A program made the translations under genes and the position numbers. Positions 33,247 through 41,930 of a stretch of 64,000 nucleotides of DNA are shown here, piece after piece. This stretch comes from Mesobacterium_A hydrothermale (lineage in GTDB: Bacteria; Pseudomonadota; Alphaproteobacteria; Rhodobacterales; Rhodobacteraceae), in contig NZ_JAYLLH010000013.1 of the NCBI RefSeq assembly GCF_035818635.1, positions 1-64,000 on the forward strand, read 5' to 3'. How positions within the stretch are numbered: position 1 is the stretch's first letter; the number at the start of each line of letters is the position of its first letter. The notes under the pieces are model-generated. The model did not search any database. It worked only from the letters and a program-made list of their open reading frames with translations, and was not told where the DNA came from.

Positions 33247-34182
33247 CTACAAAAGCTCGGCCGGCCAGGTTTTTGAAACAATGAGATGTCTCACCACGGT
33301 CAGCATTTCGTACTGGACGCGTTTCAGAAGGTACGAGTCCGCTTTTTCCTTGCGAAGCGCCAGACACACTGTGCGCTCGAAAACCGGATCGACGATTGGC
33401 AACGCGATGAGTCTGCCATCGACCAATTCGGGCATAACCGCAGATCGTGCAAGTACGGCAGCACCAACACCGCGCTCGATTTGCTGTATCAACTGGTGGC
33501 CGGCATCGACCTCAAGCCTGATGTTCAGTTTCAATCCTCGGTTTGCAGCAACCGCCTCGACGCCCGTCCGCAGGCCATGTCGTCGGCTGGGTGCGATCAA
33601 TGGAAGGCCTGCAAGGTCCTTCAGCCCAAGTTGCCTGGGCAATGTCTGAGCTTGCTCGGGGTGGCAGATCAGGAACAACCGCTCGGTCGCCAGTTCCGTG
33701 ATCTCAAGGGTTGCGTCCGATTTCCTGTCGAAGACGAAGCCGAAATCGATCTCGTCATTGGCAAGCCACCCTTCCAGATAACCAGAGAAGGCCTCTGCCA
33801 CGGTCAGTTCAACATTTGGCAGGGCAGTATTCACAGCCTCGATCAAAGGCGTTGTCAGCACGGCTGAAACCGAAGGCGGCAAGCCGATAGAGACCGCACC
33901 AGAGGGCGATCCCTCCCATGCGGTGACTTCTGCAATCGCGTCGACAACCAGAGCATTCAGTTTTCGCGAGTATTTCAGAAGGATCTCCCCCTGTTCAGTG
34001 GGATGCACCCCTCTGGAATGTCGGCGCAGAAGCTTTGCCCCCATGACGTCCTCAAGTCTTTGCATCCGTTGGGTAATTGCGGATTGCCCGGTGTTCAGTT
34101 CCTGCGCGGCCCGGGTCAGGTTGCCGTGCTCGCACACCACTGCGAAGTCGTGAAGAAGGGGTATGTCTTTGGATTTCAGCAT
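33247..34182 (-). CDS. LysR-family regulator
   Basis: 311 residues: N-terminal winged helix (LTRAAQELNTGQSAITQRMQ) and C-terminal effector-binding domain. It is divergent from a TRAP operon with a 122-base control region, so it is the likely regulator of that operon. The control region is AT-rich with several ATAT stretches but no single clear T-N11-A box. The effector is probably the substrate of the operon, which the sequence does not identify. Confidence 0.87.
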   Translation of the reverse strand: MLKSKDIPLLHDFAVVCEHGNLTRAAQELNTGQSAITQRMQRLEDVMGAKLLRRHSRGVHPTEQGEILLKYSRKLNALVVDAIAEVTAWEGSPSGAVSIGLPPSVSAVLTTPLIEAVNTALPNVELTVAEAFSGYLEGWLANDEIDFGFVFDRKSDATLEITELATERLFLICHPEQAQTLPRQLGLKDLAGLPLIAPSRRHGLRTGVEAVAANRGLKLNIRLEVDAGHQLIQQIERGVGAAVLARSAVMPELVDGRLIALPIVDPVFERTVCLALRKEKADSYLLKRVQYEMLTVVRHLIVSKTWPAELL

Positions 34183-34304
34183 GACATCATATAGTTTAAT
34201 GTCTGTACTGCATATTCATTATTTCAACAGATTTCAACGAGCCTCTAAGGTCGCCAGCAGCATCATGCAAACTCCGTATGCTTGCGGAAGACTGGGAGGA
34301 ACAC

Positions 34305-35325
34305 GTGAAACACATCATGAAAACAGCACTGACAACTGTGGCCGCAATGTGCACCGCAGCGGCTTCATGGGCCACGGACTACAAACTCGACATCTCGCTT
34401 GATACCGGGGCCGAGCCATATCCGGAACGAGTCCATCATGAAATTTGCCGACGAACTGACGGCACGCTCGGAAGGCAAGCTGGAAGTGCGCGTGTTCCAC
34501 GCAGCATCGCAGTAAAAAGGCGCCAACGTCCCGACCGCCCTGGCGCAAGGCGCGCTGGACATGGGGGCGCCTTTGCACCAGCATTTTTCAAAAATCATTC
34601 CCGAAGCGGGCACCGTCCTTCTTCCGCTGTTCTATGGCGCAACGCCGGACGAGATCCACGCCGTATGGGACGGCCCGGCTGGCGACGCACTGAACGCCAT
34701 GATCGAAAAGAAACTGCGCGTCAAAGTCATCGGGCGCTGGTTCGACCTAGGCTATGGCACCGTGTTCACCACACAAAAACAGCTGAACGTGCCTGAAGAC
34801 ATGGACGGCATGAAAATGCGTGTCCCGGGTGGTGCGGCAAACATGCAGCGCTACAGCACCTTCGGTGCGAACCCTGTTTCGATCCCACTCTCGGACGTTC
34901 CGCAAGCGCTTCAGCGCGGGACAGTGGACGGCATCTGTTCGACGCAAGAGACCGTGCGCTCGGCAAAGCTTTGGGAAAGTGGCATTTCCTACGCCTTCGA
35001 AGACCGCCAGGCCTATCTCCAGTATGTTCCCATGATCAGCCTGGCCGCGTGGAACAAGTATCCCGAGGATATCCAGACCATGATCGTTGACACATGGGAA
35101 GACATGATCGACGACGTGCGTTCCGTCGCAATGGACCGTCAGATGGCGGCGCGTCAAATCGGTGCCGAGAACGGCGTGACCACCATCGATCCCGCGCCCG
35201 AAGACCTTGCTCGCATGCGCGACAAGCTGATGGCTGGTCAGGCCCAAGTTGTGGATGAACTTGGCATCGCTCTGACTTCATTGCCCTGGTTCAGGCAGAA
35301 CTGGCCAAGCTTCGCTAACACCTGA
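34305..35325 (+). pseudogene. dctP: Disrupted TRAP transporter substrate-binding gene (dctP)
   Basis: DctP-family periplasmic binding protein broken twice. The start GTG 34305 has GGAGGA 5 bases upstream and begins a signal peptide (MKTALTTVAAMCTAAASWA). After DTGA (34404-34412) one extra base shifts the frame; the expected SHIRNESIMKFADEL continues in the next frame. Within that frame CAG-TAA at 34510-34515 gives an in-frame stop in place of a sense codon in SQ-KGAN. Beyond it the family sequence is clean to 35325 (GALDMGAPLHQHFSKI, then PGGAANMQRYSTFG). The two defects suggest a real pseudogene, although sequencing error cannot be excluded. Confidence 0.85.
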
Positions 35326-35375
35326 CGACGGGGCGGCCATTTCTGCCCCGTCGCTTTCTGGAACGGACGGCCCCG

Positions 35376-35894
35376 ATGATGACTTTCGCCAACCGGATCA
35401 CGCAATTCGCTCGGATCGTTTCCGGCATCATCGGCCTCGCCGCTCTGTTGCTGCTGTGCTTCGAGGTTGTTGCGCGGTATTTCGCACCGCACATTCTGCC
35501 CGATTGGGGCAGCGAGGTGGTCATATACCTGACAGTCTGGGCCATGTTCCTGGTGGTGGGTGAGTTGGCCCTGAGTGGCGGGCATGTCCACGCGGATTTT
35601 GTTGTCGACCGACTGAACCCAAAGCCAAAATGGGCGTTTGGGTTGCTCGCCTCTTTCGTCGGTCTGGTCTTTTCGGTCCTGTTCCTTTGGTACGGATACG
35701 AGGTCGTCGATTTCGCCCACATGATCGGGGAAGAGTGCGACAGTTCGCTGCGTTTCCCGAAGTGGATCTACTACCTCGCGCTGCCGACCGGTATGGCGCT
35801 GCAATGCCTGGGCTACGCCGTTCGTATCTGGGCCGAAGTTACCGAGCCCGGCTCGATGACCAGTGAGTCTCATCTTCCGGCGTTGGAGGACTGA
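35376..35894 (+). CDS. dctQ: TRAP transporter small permease (DctQ)
   Basis: 172 residues with four membrane helices typical of DctQ (FEVVARYFAPHILPDWGSEV in helix 1-2, GGHVHADFVVDRL in the loop). The gene is intact and lies between the broken dctP and the frameshifted dctM. It would form the small subunit of a sodium-driven carboxylate-type importer, probably non-functional unless partners are supplied. Confidence 0.87.
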   Translation: MMTFANRITQFARIVSGIIGLAALLLLCFEVVARYFAPHILPDWGSEVVIYLTVWAMFLVVGELALSGGHVHADFVVDRLNPKPKWAFGLLASFVGLVFSVLFLWYGYEVVDFAHMIGEECDSSLRFPKWIYYLALPTGMALQCLGYAVRIWAEVTEPGSMTSESHLPALED

Positions 35895-35897
35895 CCC

Positions 35898-37174
35898 GTG
35901 GAATTCACGCTCGTCGGCATCGCGTTGCTTGTTTCGCTCGCACTTGGCATCCCGATTTACGCGGTGCATGGCATGCTGGCCGTGGTCATGTTTGCCATCG
36001 AAGGCACGCCTTTGATCGCAGTTGCCCAGATCTACGTCGATCACCTGAATTCGATCACGCTTCTGGCAATTCCGTTCTTCATCATCTCGGCCACGTTCAT
36101 GCAAAAGGGGGAATCGCTCAGGCGCTGGTGAACTGGGCCAATGCCTGGGTCGGGCGGTTCACCGGTGGTCTGGCGATCGTCTGCGTGACCGCGACGACGG
36201 TGTTCGCCGCAATCTCGGGGTCTTCGGTCGCTACGGCTGTGGCAATGGGCCTGATCCTTGTTCCTGCGATGCTTGAGCAGAAGTATGATCGCCCCTTTGC
36301 CGTCGGCCTCGTCGGTGCGTCGGGGACATTGGGTATCCTTATCCCGCCAAGCCTCGCCTTCATCGTCTACGCCATCATCGCGGAACAATCCGTCCCGCGC
36401 CTTTTTCTGGCCGGTGTGATCCCGGGCCTGATGCAGGCGGCCCTGTTCATCGCCTATTCAGTGTGGGTTGCCAAACGCCGCAACTATCCGCGCGTGCCGC
36501 CCTTGCCGCGCGAAGACTTCATCCGCGTGAATGTCCAGGCAATCCCGGCACTGTTGGTCCCGACCATCATCCTGGGCGGCATCTATAGCGGAATCGTGAC
36601 GGTCTCGGAGGCCGCTGGCGCCGCGGCACTGGTCTCGATCCTTGTCAGTGTCTTCTACTACCGCGGATGCGGCGTGCGTGACGTGATCCCGATCATCGGG
36701 GAAAGCATGCGCTCGACCATGTCCATCGTCATGATCATCATCACCGCGCTTGCCTTTGGCCATTGGCTGACAAAATCCGGTGCGCCACAGGATCTGGCTG
36801 ACTGGATTGTGGCGATGGATCTGGAGGCCTGGCAGTTCCTGATCATCATCAACATCTTCTTTCTCATTCTGGGAACCTTCCTCGAAGTGTTCGCGATCAT
36901 GCTGATCACCCTGCCGATCATCCTGCCTTTGCTGGGGCCGCTTGGGATTGATCCGATCCACTTTGCAGTTCTCATGACGATCAACATGGAGCTGGCCCTG
37001 CTGACGCCGCCGATCGGATTGAACATTTTTGTGCTGAGTTCGATCACCAAGACGCCGGTTGCAGAAACCGTAAAAGGGGTGCTGCCGTTCATGGCCCTCC
37101 TGCTCATTCTGCTGATCCTGGTGACGTATGTTCCCGCCATCAGCCTGTGGCTGCCCAATCTGGTTTACGGATAG
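35898..37174 (+). pseudogene. dctM: Frameshifted TRAP transporter large permease (dctM)
   Basis: About 425 residues of DctM read in two frames. The first 73 residues or so (MEFTLVGIALLVSLALGIP to IISATFMQKG) match the N-terminus. Then a run of five Gs (36107-36111) leads out of frame to a stop at 36131. One more G restores KGGIAQALVNWANAWVG and the rest (GSSVATAVAMG, the conserved helices) to 37174. A short homopolymer makes sequencing error plausible, but the neighbouring dctP is also disrupted. Confidence 0.85.
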
Positions 37175-37184
37175 GAGACCTGAA

Positions 37185-37535
37185 ATGCCCGTCATTCGTA
37201 TCTTCTATGACGAAACTCTGGACCCGATCATGCGGGCGGGACGGACTGAGATTCAGGACAAACTCGAAGCGATGATGCGAGAGGTTCTGGCCGCTGATCC
37301 GGCGAAATGTCAGGTGGTGATGAGCGCGGTCATGCATGCAACACCCAAGCCGGTCTATGTCGATCTGCAATTCCGCGCCAACGATCACCGGACCCGTGCA
37401 GTTGTGTCAGAGGCGATGGACCGAACCGCCGCGGCAATCTTGGCCGTTACCGGCACGGGTATCCGCATCAGTGCCTTTGATATCGATCAGGCAACCTTGC
37501 ATGCGCTGGACCTGGGCTCGGGAGAGGCGTCATGA
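37185..37535 (+). CDS. Tautomerase-family protein with N-terminal Pro
   Basis: 116 residues. The mature N-terminus would be Pro2 (MPVIRIFYDE), the catalytic base of the 4-oxalocrotonate tautomerase/MIF superfamily. Length exceeds the 60-80 of a single 4-OT and fits a 5-carboxymethyl-2-hydroxymuconate isomerase-like or MIF-like trimer. AGGAGACC is close to the ATG. It overlaps the next gene by 4 bases and is 10 bases after dctM, so it is likely an enzyme for the imported, probably aromatic or dicarboxylate, substrate. Confidence 0.72.
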   Translation: MPVIRIFYDETLDPIMRAGRTEIQDKLEAMMREVLAADPAKCQVVMSAVMHATPKPVYVDLQFRANDHRTRAVVSEAMDRTAAAILAVTGTGIRISAFDIDQATLHALDLGSGEAS

Positions 37536-38497
37536 AAGACTTCGACAAGCAACACATGAAGATCGCTGAAATCAGCAGCTTCTTTGCTGGTGGCAAGCGA
37601 GTCACACTCACGGACCAACCCCAAAAACATGTGCAGGTCGCCCGCAATGGCCCCGCAAGGCTGGTGGACTTGAACGGCGACTATGTGACCCGGCAATGCT
37701 ACGTCCAGCATGTGCGCCTTGCCGCGTCGGACTATGAAACACCGGTCATGTTCTGGCACGGAGGGGCCATGACCGGAGTAACGTGGGAGACAACGCCCGA
37801 CGGTCGTCCGGGTTGGCAGATGCGGTTTCTGCAAGCCGGGTTCGACACCTATGTCTGTGACGCGGTCGAGCGTGGCCGCTCGGGCTGGTCCCCTTTCCCC
37901 GAGATCTACGACACGGCCCCCATCTTCCGAACCAGCAACGAGGCCTGGGAGCTTTTTCGTTTCGGTGCACCTGACGGATATTCGAACAACCCGAACGAAT
38001 GCCGCCCTCACCAAGGGTCTCTCTTCCCGATCAGCGCGCTCGATCACTTTTCGGCACAATTCGTCCCGCGCTGGACAACCCACGGGCAAGAAACGCTTGA
38101 AGCCTATTTCGACGTGCTGAAGCGGACTGGGCCGGTCTGGCTGATCGCTCATAGTCAGGGCGGCAACTTCGCCCTTGACGCCGCGGCGCGACACCCGGAA
38201 TTTTTCAAGGGCGTTGTCGTGATCGAGCCTGCCTCGGCACCCGAGGACATCGGAGCAGCGAAACTGGTGCCCCATTTGTTTGTCTGGGGGGACTATATCG
38301 AGCACTCGCCAACCTGGGTCTCTTACCGCGAACGGGCTGACGCCTATGCAACTGCGCTCGCCAATGCCGGCGGGTTCGTTGAGACACTTGATTTGCCGGC
38401 CAACGGTATCCCTGGCAATTCACATGTCCCGATGATGGATGTGAATTCGGATCACGTCGCAGATTTGGTTCAAGGGTGGATCGACAGGATCAGATGA
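37532..38497 (+). CDS. Alpha/beta hydrolase
   Basis: 321 residues, no signal peptide. Nucleophile elbow is AHSQGGNF with the serine, preceded by an oxyanion-type FWHGGAMTG near residue 73 and followed by a late histidine in NSHVPMMDV. RGRSGWSPF marks the canonical cap-preceding turn. An esterase or ring-cleavage product hydrolase is plausible from the tautomerase partner. The gene is intact although the transporter beside it is broken. Confidence 0.78.
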   Translation: MKDFDKQHMKIAEISSFFAGGKRVTLTDQPQKHVQVARNGPARLVDLNGDYVTRQCYVQHVRLAASDYETPVMFWHGGAMTGVTWETTPDGRPGWQMRFLQAGFDTYVCDAVERGRSGWSPFPEIYDTAPIFRTSNEAWELFRFGAPDGYSNNPNECRPHQGSLFPISALDHFSAQFVPRWTTHGQETLEAYFDVLKRTGPVWLIAHSQGGNFALDAAARHPEFFKGVVVIEPASAPEDIGAAKLVPHLFVWGDYIEHSPTWVSYRERADAYATALANAGGFVETLDLPANGIPGNSHVPMMDVNSDHVADLVQGWIDRIR

Positions 38498-38936
38498 AGG
38501 ATTACGGCGCTGACCCGGATGGTTATTCCGGCGTTTCGCCTGATTTGTCTTTCATGCCCGGTATCCACCACCTTTCGGCGATGCGTCACACGAGCGCGCG
38601 GATACGCAATGAAAGCCCTGCGCATGGACCGTTTTCAAATGAAGACCACCAGCCCGGTCAAATCGCGATTCCAGGGCAAGTACCAAAGAGCAAACGACGG
38701 TCGTACGAGTCCTAACCGCCGTGCAGATGGCTGCTACGCCCCGGGTATCGACGGGGGCGGGTTGTAGACTTTATACGGCCAATCTCAGTTTCCGTTTGGG
38801 TGTCATGCCGCACCCGTCGATCAATGGGGCAGCACTGCGGTTTTCACCAAAGGACCTGCGCATCCAACACTTTTGCACGACACCCTGATGCGCCAGACTG
38901 TATAGATCGACCTATCATCTTTTGGGAGGAGACCAG
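38498..38936. other. Gene-poor spacer of 439 bases before the TAXI transporter
   Basis: No supported gene. Short open frames here (up to 82 codons) show no family resemblance and no convincing ribosome site, and they may be remnants. The last 40 bases carry the leader of the TAXI binding protein, with TATAGATCGACCTATCAT ahead of GGGAGGAGACC, a strong ribosome site. Confidence 0.6.
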
Positions 38937-39896
38937 ATGAACCTTGTACTGAAAACGGCAGTGACGGCGATCGCGCTGACCGCTGCAGCCCTGACGTCGG
39001 CATCTGCCGAAACGCGCATCACCTACAAGTCCGCGAAGGTTGGATCGTCCTATTACCAGATGGGCGTCGAACTGGCCGAAGCCATGAAGGCCGGCACCAA
39101 CGGCGAGGTGATCGTCACCCTCGAGGAAAGCCAGGGCTCCGTCCAGAACGTGATGGACGTGCGGGCGCGCGGTGGCGATTTTGTCTTTACCACGCCGCCC
39201 GCGCTCGTCGGCCTCGCCCAGGGGGGCAAGGCGATGTTCGAAGGCAAGGGCAGCCCGGCTTTCGACGAGATTCGCGCGCTCTTCCCGATCCCCTCGCTGA
39301 CCATGCATTTCGTCATGTCCCAAGACAGCGGTGCGACCGACCTGATGGGTCTGGAAGGCAAGACGATCCTTCTGGGCAAGGGTTCTTTCGGTGCGACCGA
39401 GGGCGCGAAATACCTGGATCTTTTCGGCTTGACCGACAAGGTGACGATTGCGGATGCGGAGCTGTCCAACGCCGTTGCTGCGCTGAAGAACGGGCAGATC
39501 GACGGCTTTGTGACCGCAGGGTCCTGGCCCGCGCCAAACGTGATCGAGGCCGCCGCGTCGACCCCAGTGACCGTCCTGTCCATGACCGACGAACAAGTGG
39601 CGGAAACCAAGCGCACCAGGTTGACGATTCCTGCCGGTACCTATGCCGGTCAGGACAGCGACATCATCACGACTTCACTGCCGGTCGTGGCCTTCACCAC
39701 CACCAAGATGGATGACAACACGGCCTATGCTCTGACCAAGACCTTCTGGGAAGAAAAGGCCCGACTGAGCCAATCCTCGCCCTGGTGGAACGGTGTCGAT
39801 CCGTCCATGCTGAGCACCATCGGCGGCAAGATCCACCCCGGTGCCGTGCGCTATTACGAAGAAGCCGGTATCGACCTGAGCGACGCGCAGAAATAG
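38937..39896 (+). CDS. TAXI-family TRAP transporter solute-binding protein
   Basis: 319 residues: signal peptide (MNLVLKTAVTAIALTAAALTSASA) and a TAXI-type fold (TYKSAKVGSSYYQMGVELAE, GSFGATEGAKYLDLFG). TAXI proteins typically bind glutamate, dicarboxylates or related acids. ATG 38937 directly follows GGGAGGA. It is the first of a set with a fused permease and a thiamine-diphosphate enzyme. Confidence 0.87.
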   Translation: MNLVLKTAVTAIALTAAALTSASAETRITYKSAKVGSSYYQMGVELAEAMKAGTNGEVIVTLEESQGSVQNVMDVRARGGDFVFTTPPALVGLAQGGKAMFEGKGSPAFDEIRALFPIPSLTMHFVMSQDSGATDLMGLEGKTILLGKGSFGATEGAKYLDLFGLTDKVTIADAELSNAVAALKNGQIDGFVTAGSWPAPNVIEAAASTPVTVLSMTDEQVAETKRTRLTIPAGTYAGQDSDIITTSLPVVAFTTTKMDDNTAYALTKTFWEEKARLSQSSPWWNGVDPSMLSTIGGKIHPGAVRYYEEAGIDLSDAQK

Positions 39897-39967
39897 CACG
39901 TCAGCTTTGTTTGCAGGCCGGACAGACCCTCCGGCCTGCGCCACAGCTTTCCCGAGAGAGCCCCCGC

Positions 39968-41752
39968 ATGCCTGATACCCCCCGCAGCCGCATTGCCGCG
40001 GCGTCCTGGCTGATCTTGTCTGCCGCCCTGGTGGCCTATCACCTGACGCTGGTTTTTTCCGGTCTCGTACCGAACCTTGTCAGCCGCCCGCTGCACATGG
40101 CGTTCATCTTGCCCTTTGCGCTGGTGTTGGGAAACAAAAGCCGCATGGGGTGGATCAGCGGCGCCCTTCTGGCGGCTTTTGGTGTTGCCGCGGCGCTTTG
40201 GATCGCGGTCAACCACAATCGGCTGGGCGACCAATACGGTTTCCTTGAAAACAACTTTCAGATTGCCATCGCGGTTGTCTTGTTGGGGGTCACGCTCGAA
40301 GCGGCACGCCGCGCCATCGGCTGGCCCTTGCCGCTGGTCGCTGCCGCAGCCCTGTTTTACGGGTTGTTCGGGCAGTATATCCCCGGTCAGTTTGGCCATT
40401 CAGGCACTCCGCTTGCCAGTTTCCTCGGCACGCTGACCATTGCCGAAGGCGGCATCTGGGGGTCGCTGACCGGCGTGTCCGTGGGCGTTGTGGCGATCTT
40501 TGTCATCTTTGGGGCCGTGCTGAACGCGGGCGAGGCCGGGCAGGGTTTCATGAACGTGGCCGCTGCCGCCGCCGGACGCCTGAAAGGCGGCGGGGCAAAG
40601 GTGTCGGTGATCTCCTCGGCGTTGTTCGGGTCGATCTCGGGGTCTGCTTCGGCCAATGTCGCCTCCACAGGCGCCATCACGCTGCCCGCGATGACCAGGC
40701 TCGGCTATCCCAAGCGGCTCTCGGCGGCAGTCGAGGCGGTTGCGTCGTCCGGCGGGCAGATCATGCCGCCGCTGATGGGCGCGGGCGCATTCGTCATGGT
40801 CGAACTGACGGGCGTCCCTTACACGTCGATCATGGCGGCAGCCATCCTGCCCGCGATCCTCTATTTCTTTGCCGTCTGGATCGGCATCAATGCGTATGCC
40901 ACGCGCTTTGACCTTAAAAGCGTGGACGAGGCGGACGGGCCCGCGCGACGCGATGTCATCATCACCTCGCTGTTTTTCCTGGTGCCCTTCTCGATCCTGC
41001 TCTGGGCGATGTTCGCGGCAAAGTTCACCCCGGAATATGCCGCCGCCCTGGCGATCCTGGCCGGTGCCTTGCTGCTCTTTTTCAACGCGGAGCTTGAATT
41101 CCGCCCCGCGCAGATTTCCGAACGCTTCAAGGGCGCTTTGCTGAATGCCGCCCGGCAGGTGTCGATGATCGCGGCCATCATCCTGTGCGCCTCGATCATC
41201 ATCGGCGTGCTCGGGATCACCGGGCTTGGAGTCAAAATCACCTCGCTCATCCTCGAAGGATCGGGCGGAATGCTCTGGCCATCGCTGCTCCTGACGGCGC
41301 TGGCCTGCCTGCTGCTGGGGATGGAGGTGCCGACCACGGCGGCCTACGTCATCTGCGTGTCCGTCGCCGGTCCGGCGCTGACCCAGTTGGGGCTGGAGCC
41401 GTTGCAGGCGCATCTGTTTGTTTTCTGGTTTGCGCTTTTGTCCACCATCACGCCGCCAGTCTGTGGCGCGGTGTTCATCGCGGCGGGGATGATCGGGGAA
41501 AACTGGTTGAAGGTCGCGCTGACCGCGATGGCGTTGGGGGTCGGGCTGTATCTTATTCCGCTGGGCATGATCGCGAACCCCGACATCCTGCGACTGGCCG
41601 AAAACCCGGCCTTTGCAATCCTTGCGATGCTGCGGGTCGCCGTTGGGCTGGGGCTTGTGTCTTACGGGCTGATCGGCGCCCGCAAGGTGACCAAGACTGT
41701 GCTGCTGGTCGGTGCAGGTCTGATCGTCATCTTCTCGGGCCTCTACATCTGA
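39968..41752 (+). CDS. TRAP transporter fused permease subunit (TAXI type)
   Basis: 594 residues with about 16 hydrophobic helices, fusing the small (DctQ) and large (DctM) subunits as is standard for TAXI systems. GSISGSASANVASTGAITLPAM is the conserved large-subunit loop. ATG 39968 was chosen after the binding-protein stop, preceded by CCGAGAGAG. It completes a two-component importer with the previous gene. The nearby TPP enzyme implies a 2-oxo acid or a related substrate, unproven. Confidence 0.85.
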   Translation: MPDTPRSRIAAASWLILSAALVAYHLTLVFSGLVPNLVSRPLHMAFILPFALVLGNKSRMGWISGALLAAFGVAAALWIAVNHNRLGDQYGFLENNFQIAIAVVLLGVTLEAARRAIGWPLPLVAAAALFYGLFGQYIPGQFGHSGTPLASFLGTLTIAEGGIWGSLTGVSVGVVAIFVIFGAVLNAGEAGQGFMNVAAAAAGRLKGGGAKVSVISSALFGSISGSASANVASTGAITLPAMTRLGYPKRLSAAVEAVASSGGQIMPPLMGAGAFVMVELTGVPYTSIMAAAILPAILYFFAVWIGINAYATRFDLKSVDEADGPARRDVIITSLFFLVPFSILLWAMFAAKFTPEYAAALAILAGALLLFFNAELEFRPAQISERFKGALLNAARQVSMIAAIILCASIIIGVLGITGLGVKITSLILEGSGGMLWPSLLLTALACLLLGMEVPTTAAYVICVSVAGPALTQLGLEPLQAHLFVFWFALLSTITPPVCGAVFIAAGMIGENWLKVALTAMALGVGLYLIPLGMIANPDILRLAENPAFAILAMLRVAVGLGLVSYGLIGARKVTKTVLLVGAGLIVIFSGLYI

Positions 41753-41930
41753 CACAAGGCGCAGGAACTGGATGAAACTGGCAGCGCGCGGAGTTCACGC
41801 GCGTTTGGACGTCATCATGCGCGAAACGCCGCATAAATATCTTCAAATTCCGAAACTCCGCGCAATCACCGCGCCCGTCGCAGGATAGAAACGCAGGAAC
41901 CTTGTCAGCACGTTTCCAAAGAGCCACGCC

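Noticed and set aside
38498..38767. Short plus-strand frames (about 80 codons) after the alpha/beta hydrolase
   Set aside because: No ribosome site at their starts, no family resemblance, and overlapping frames compete equally. Left as non-coding.
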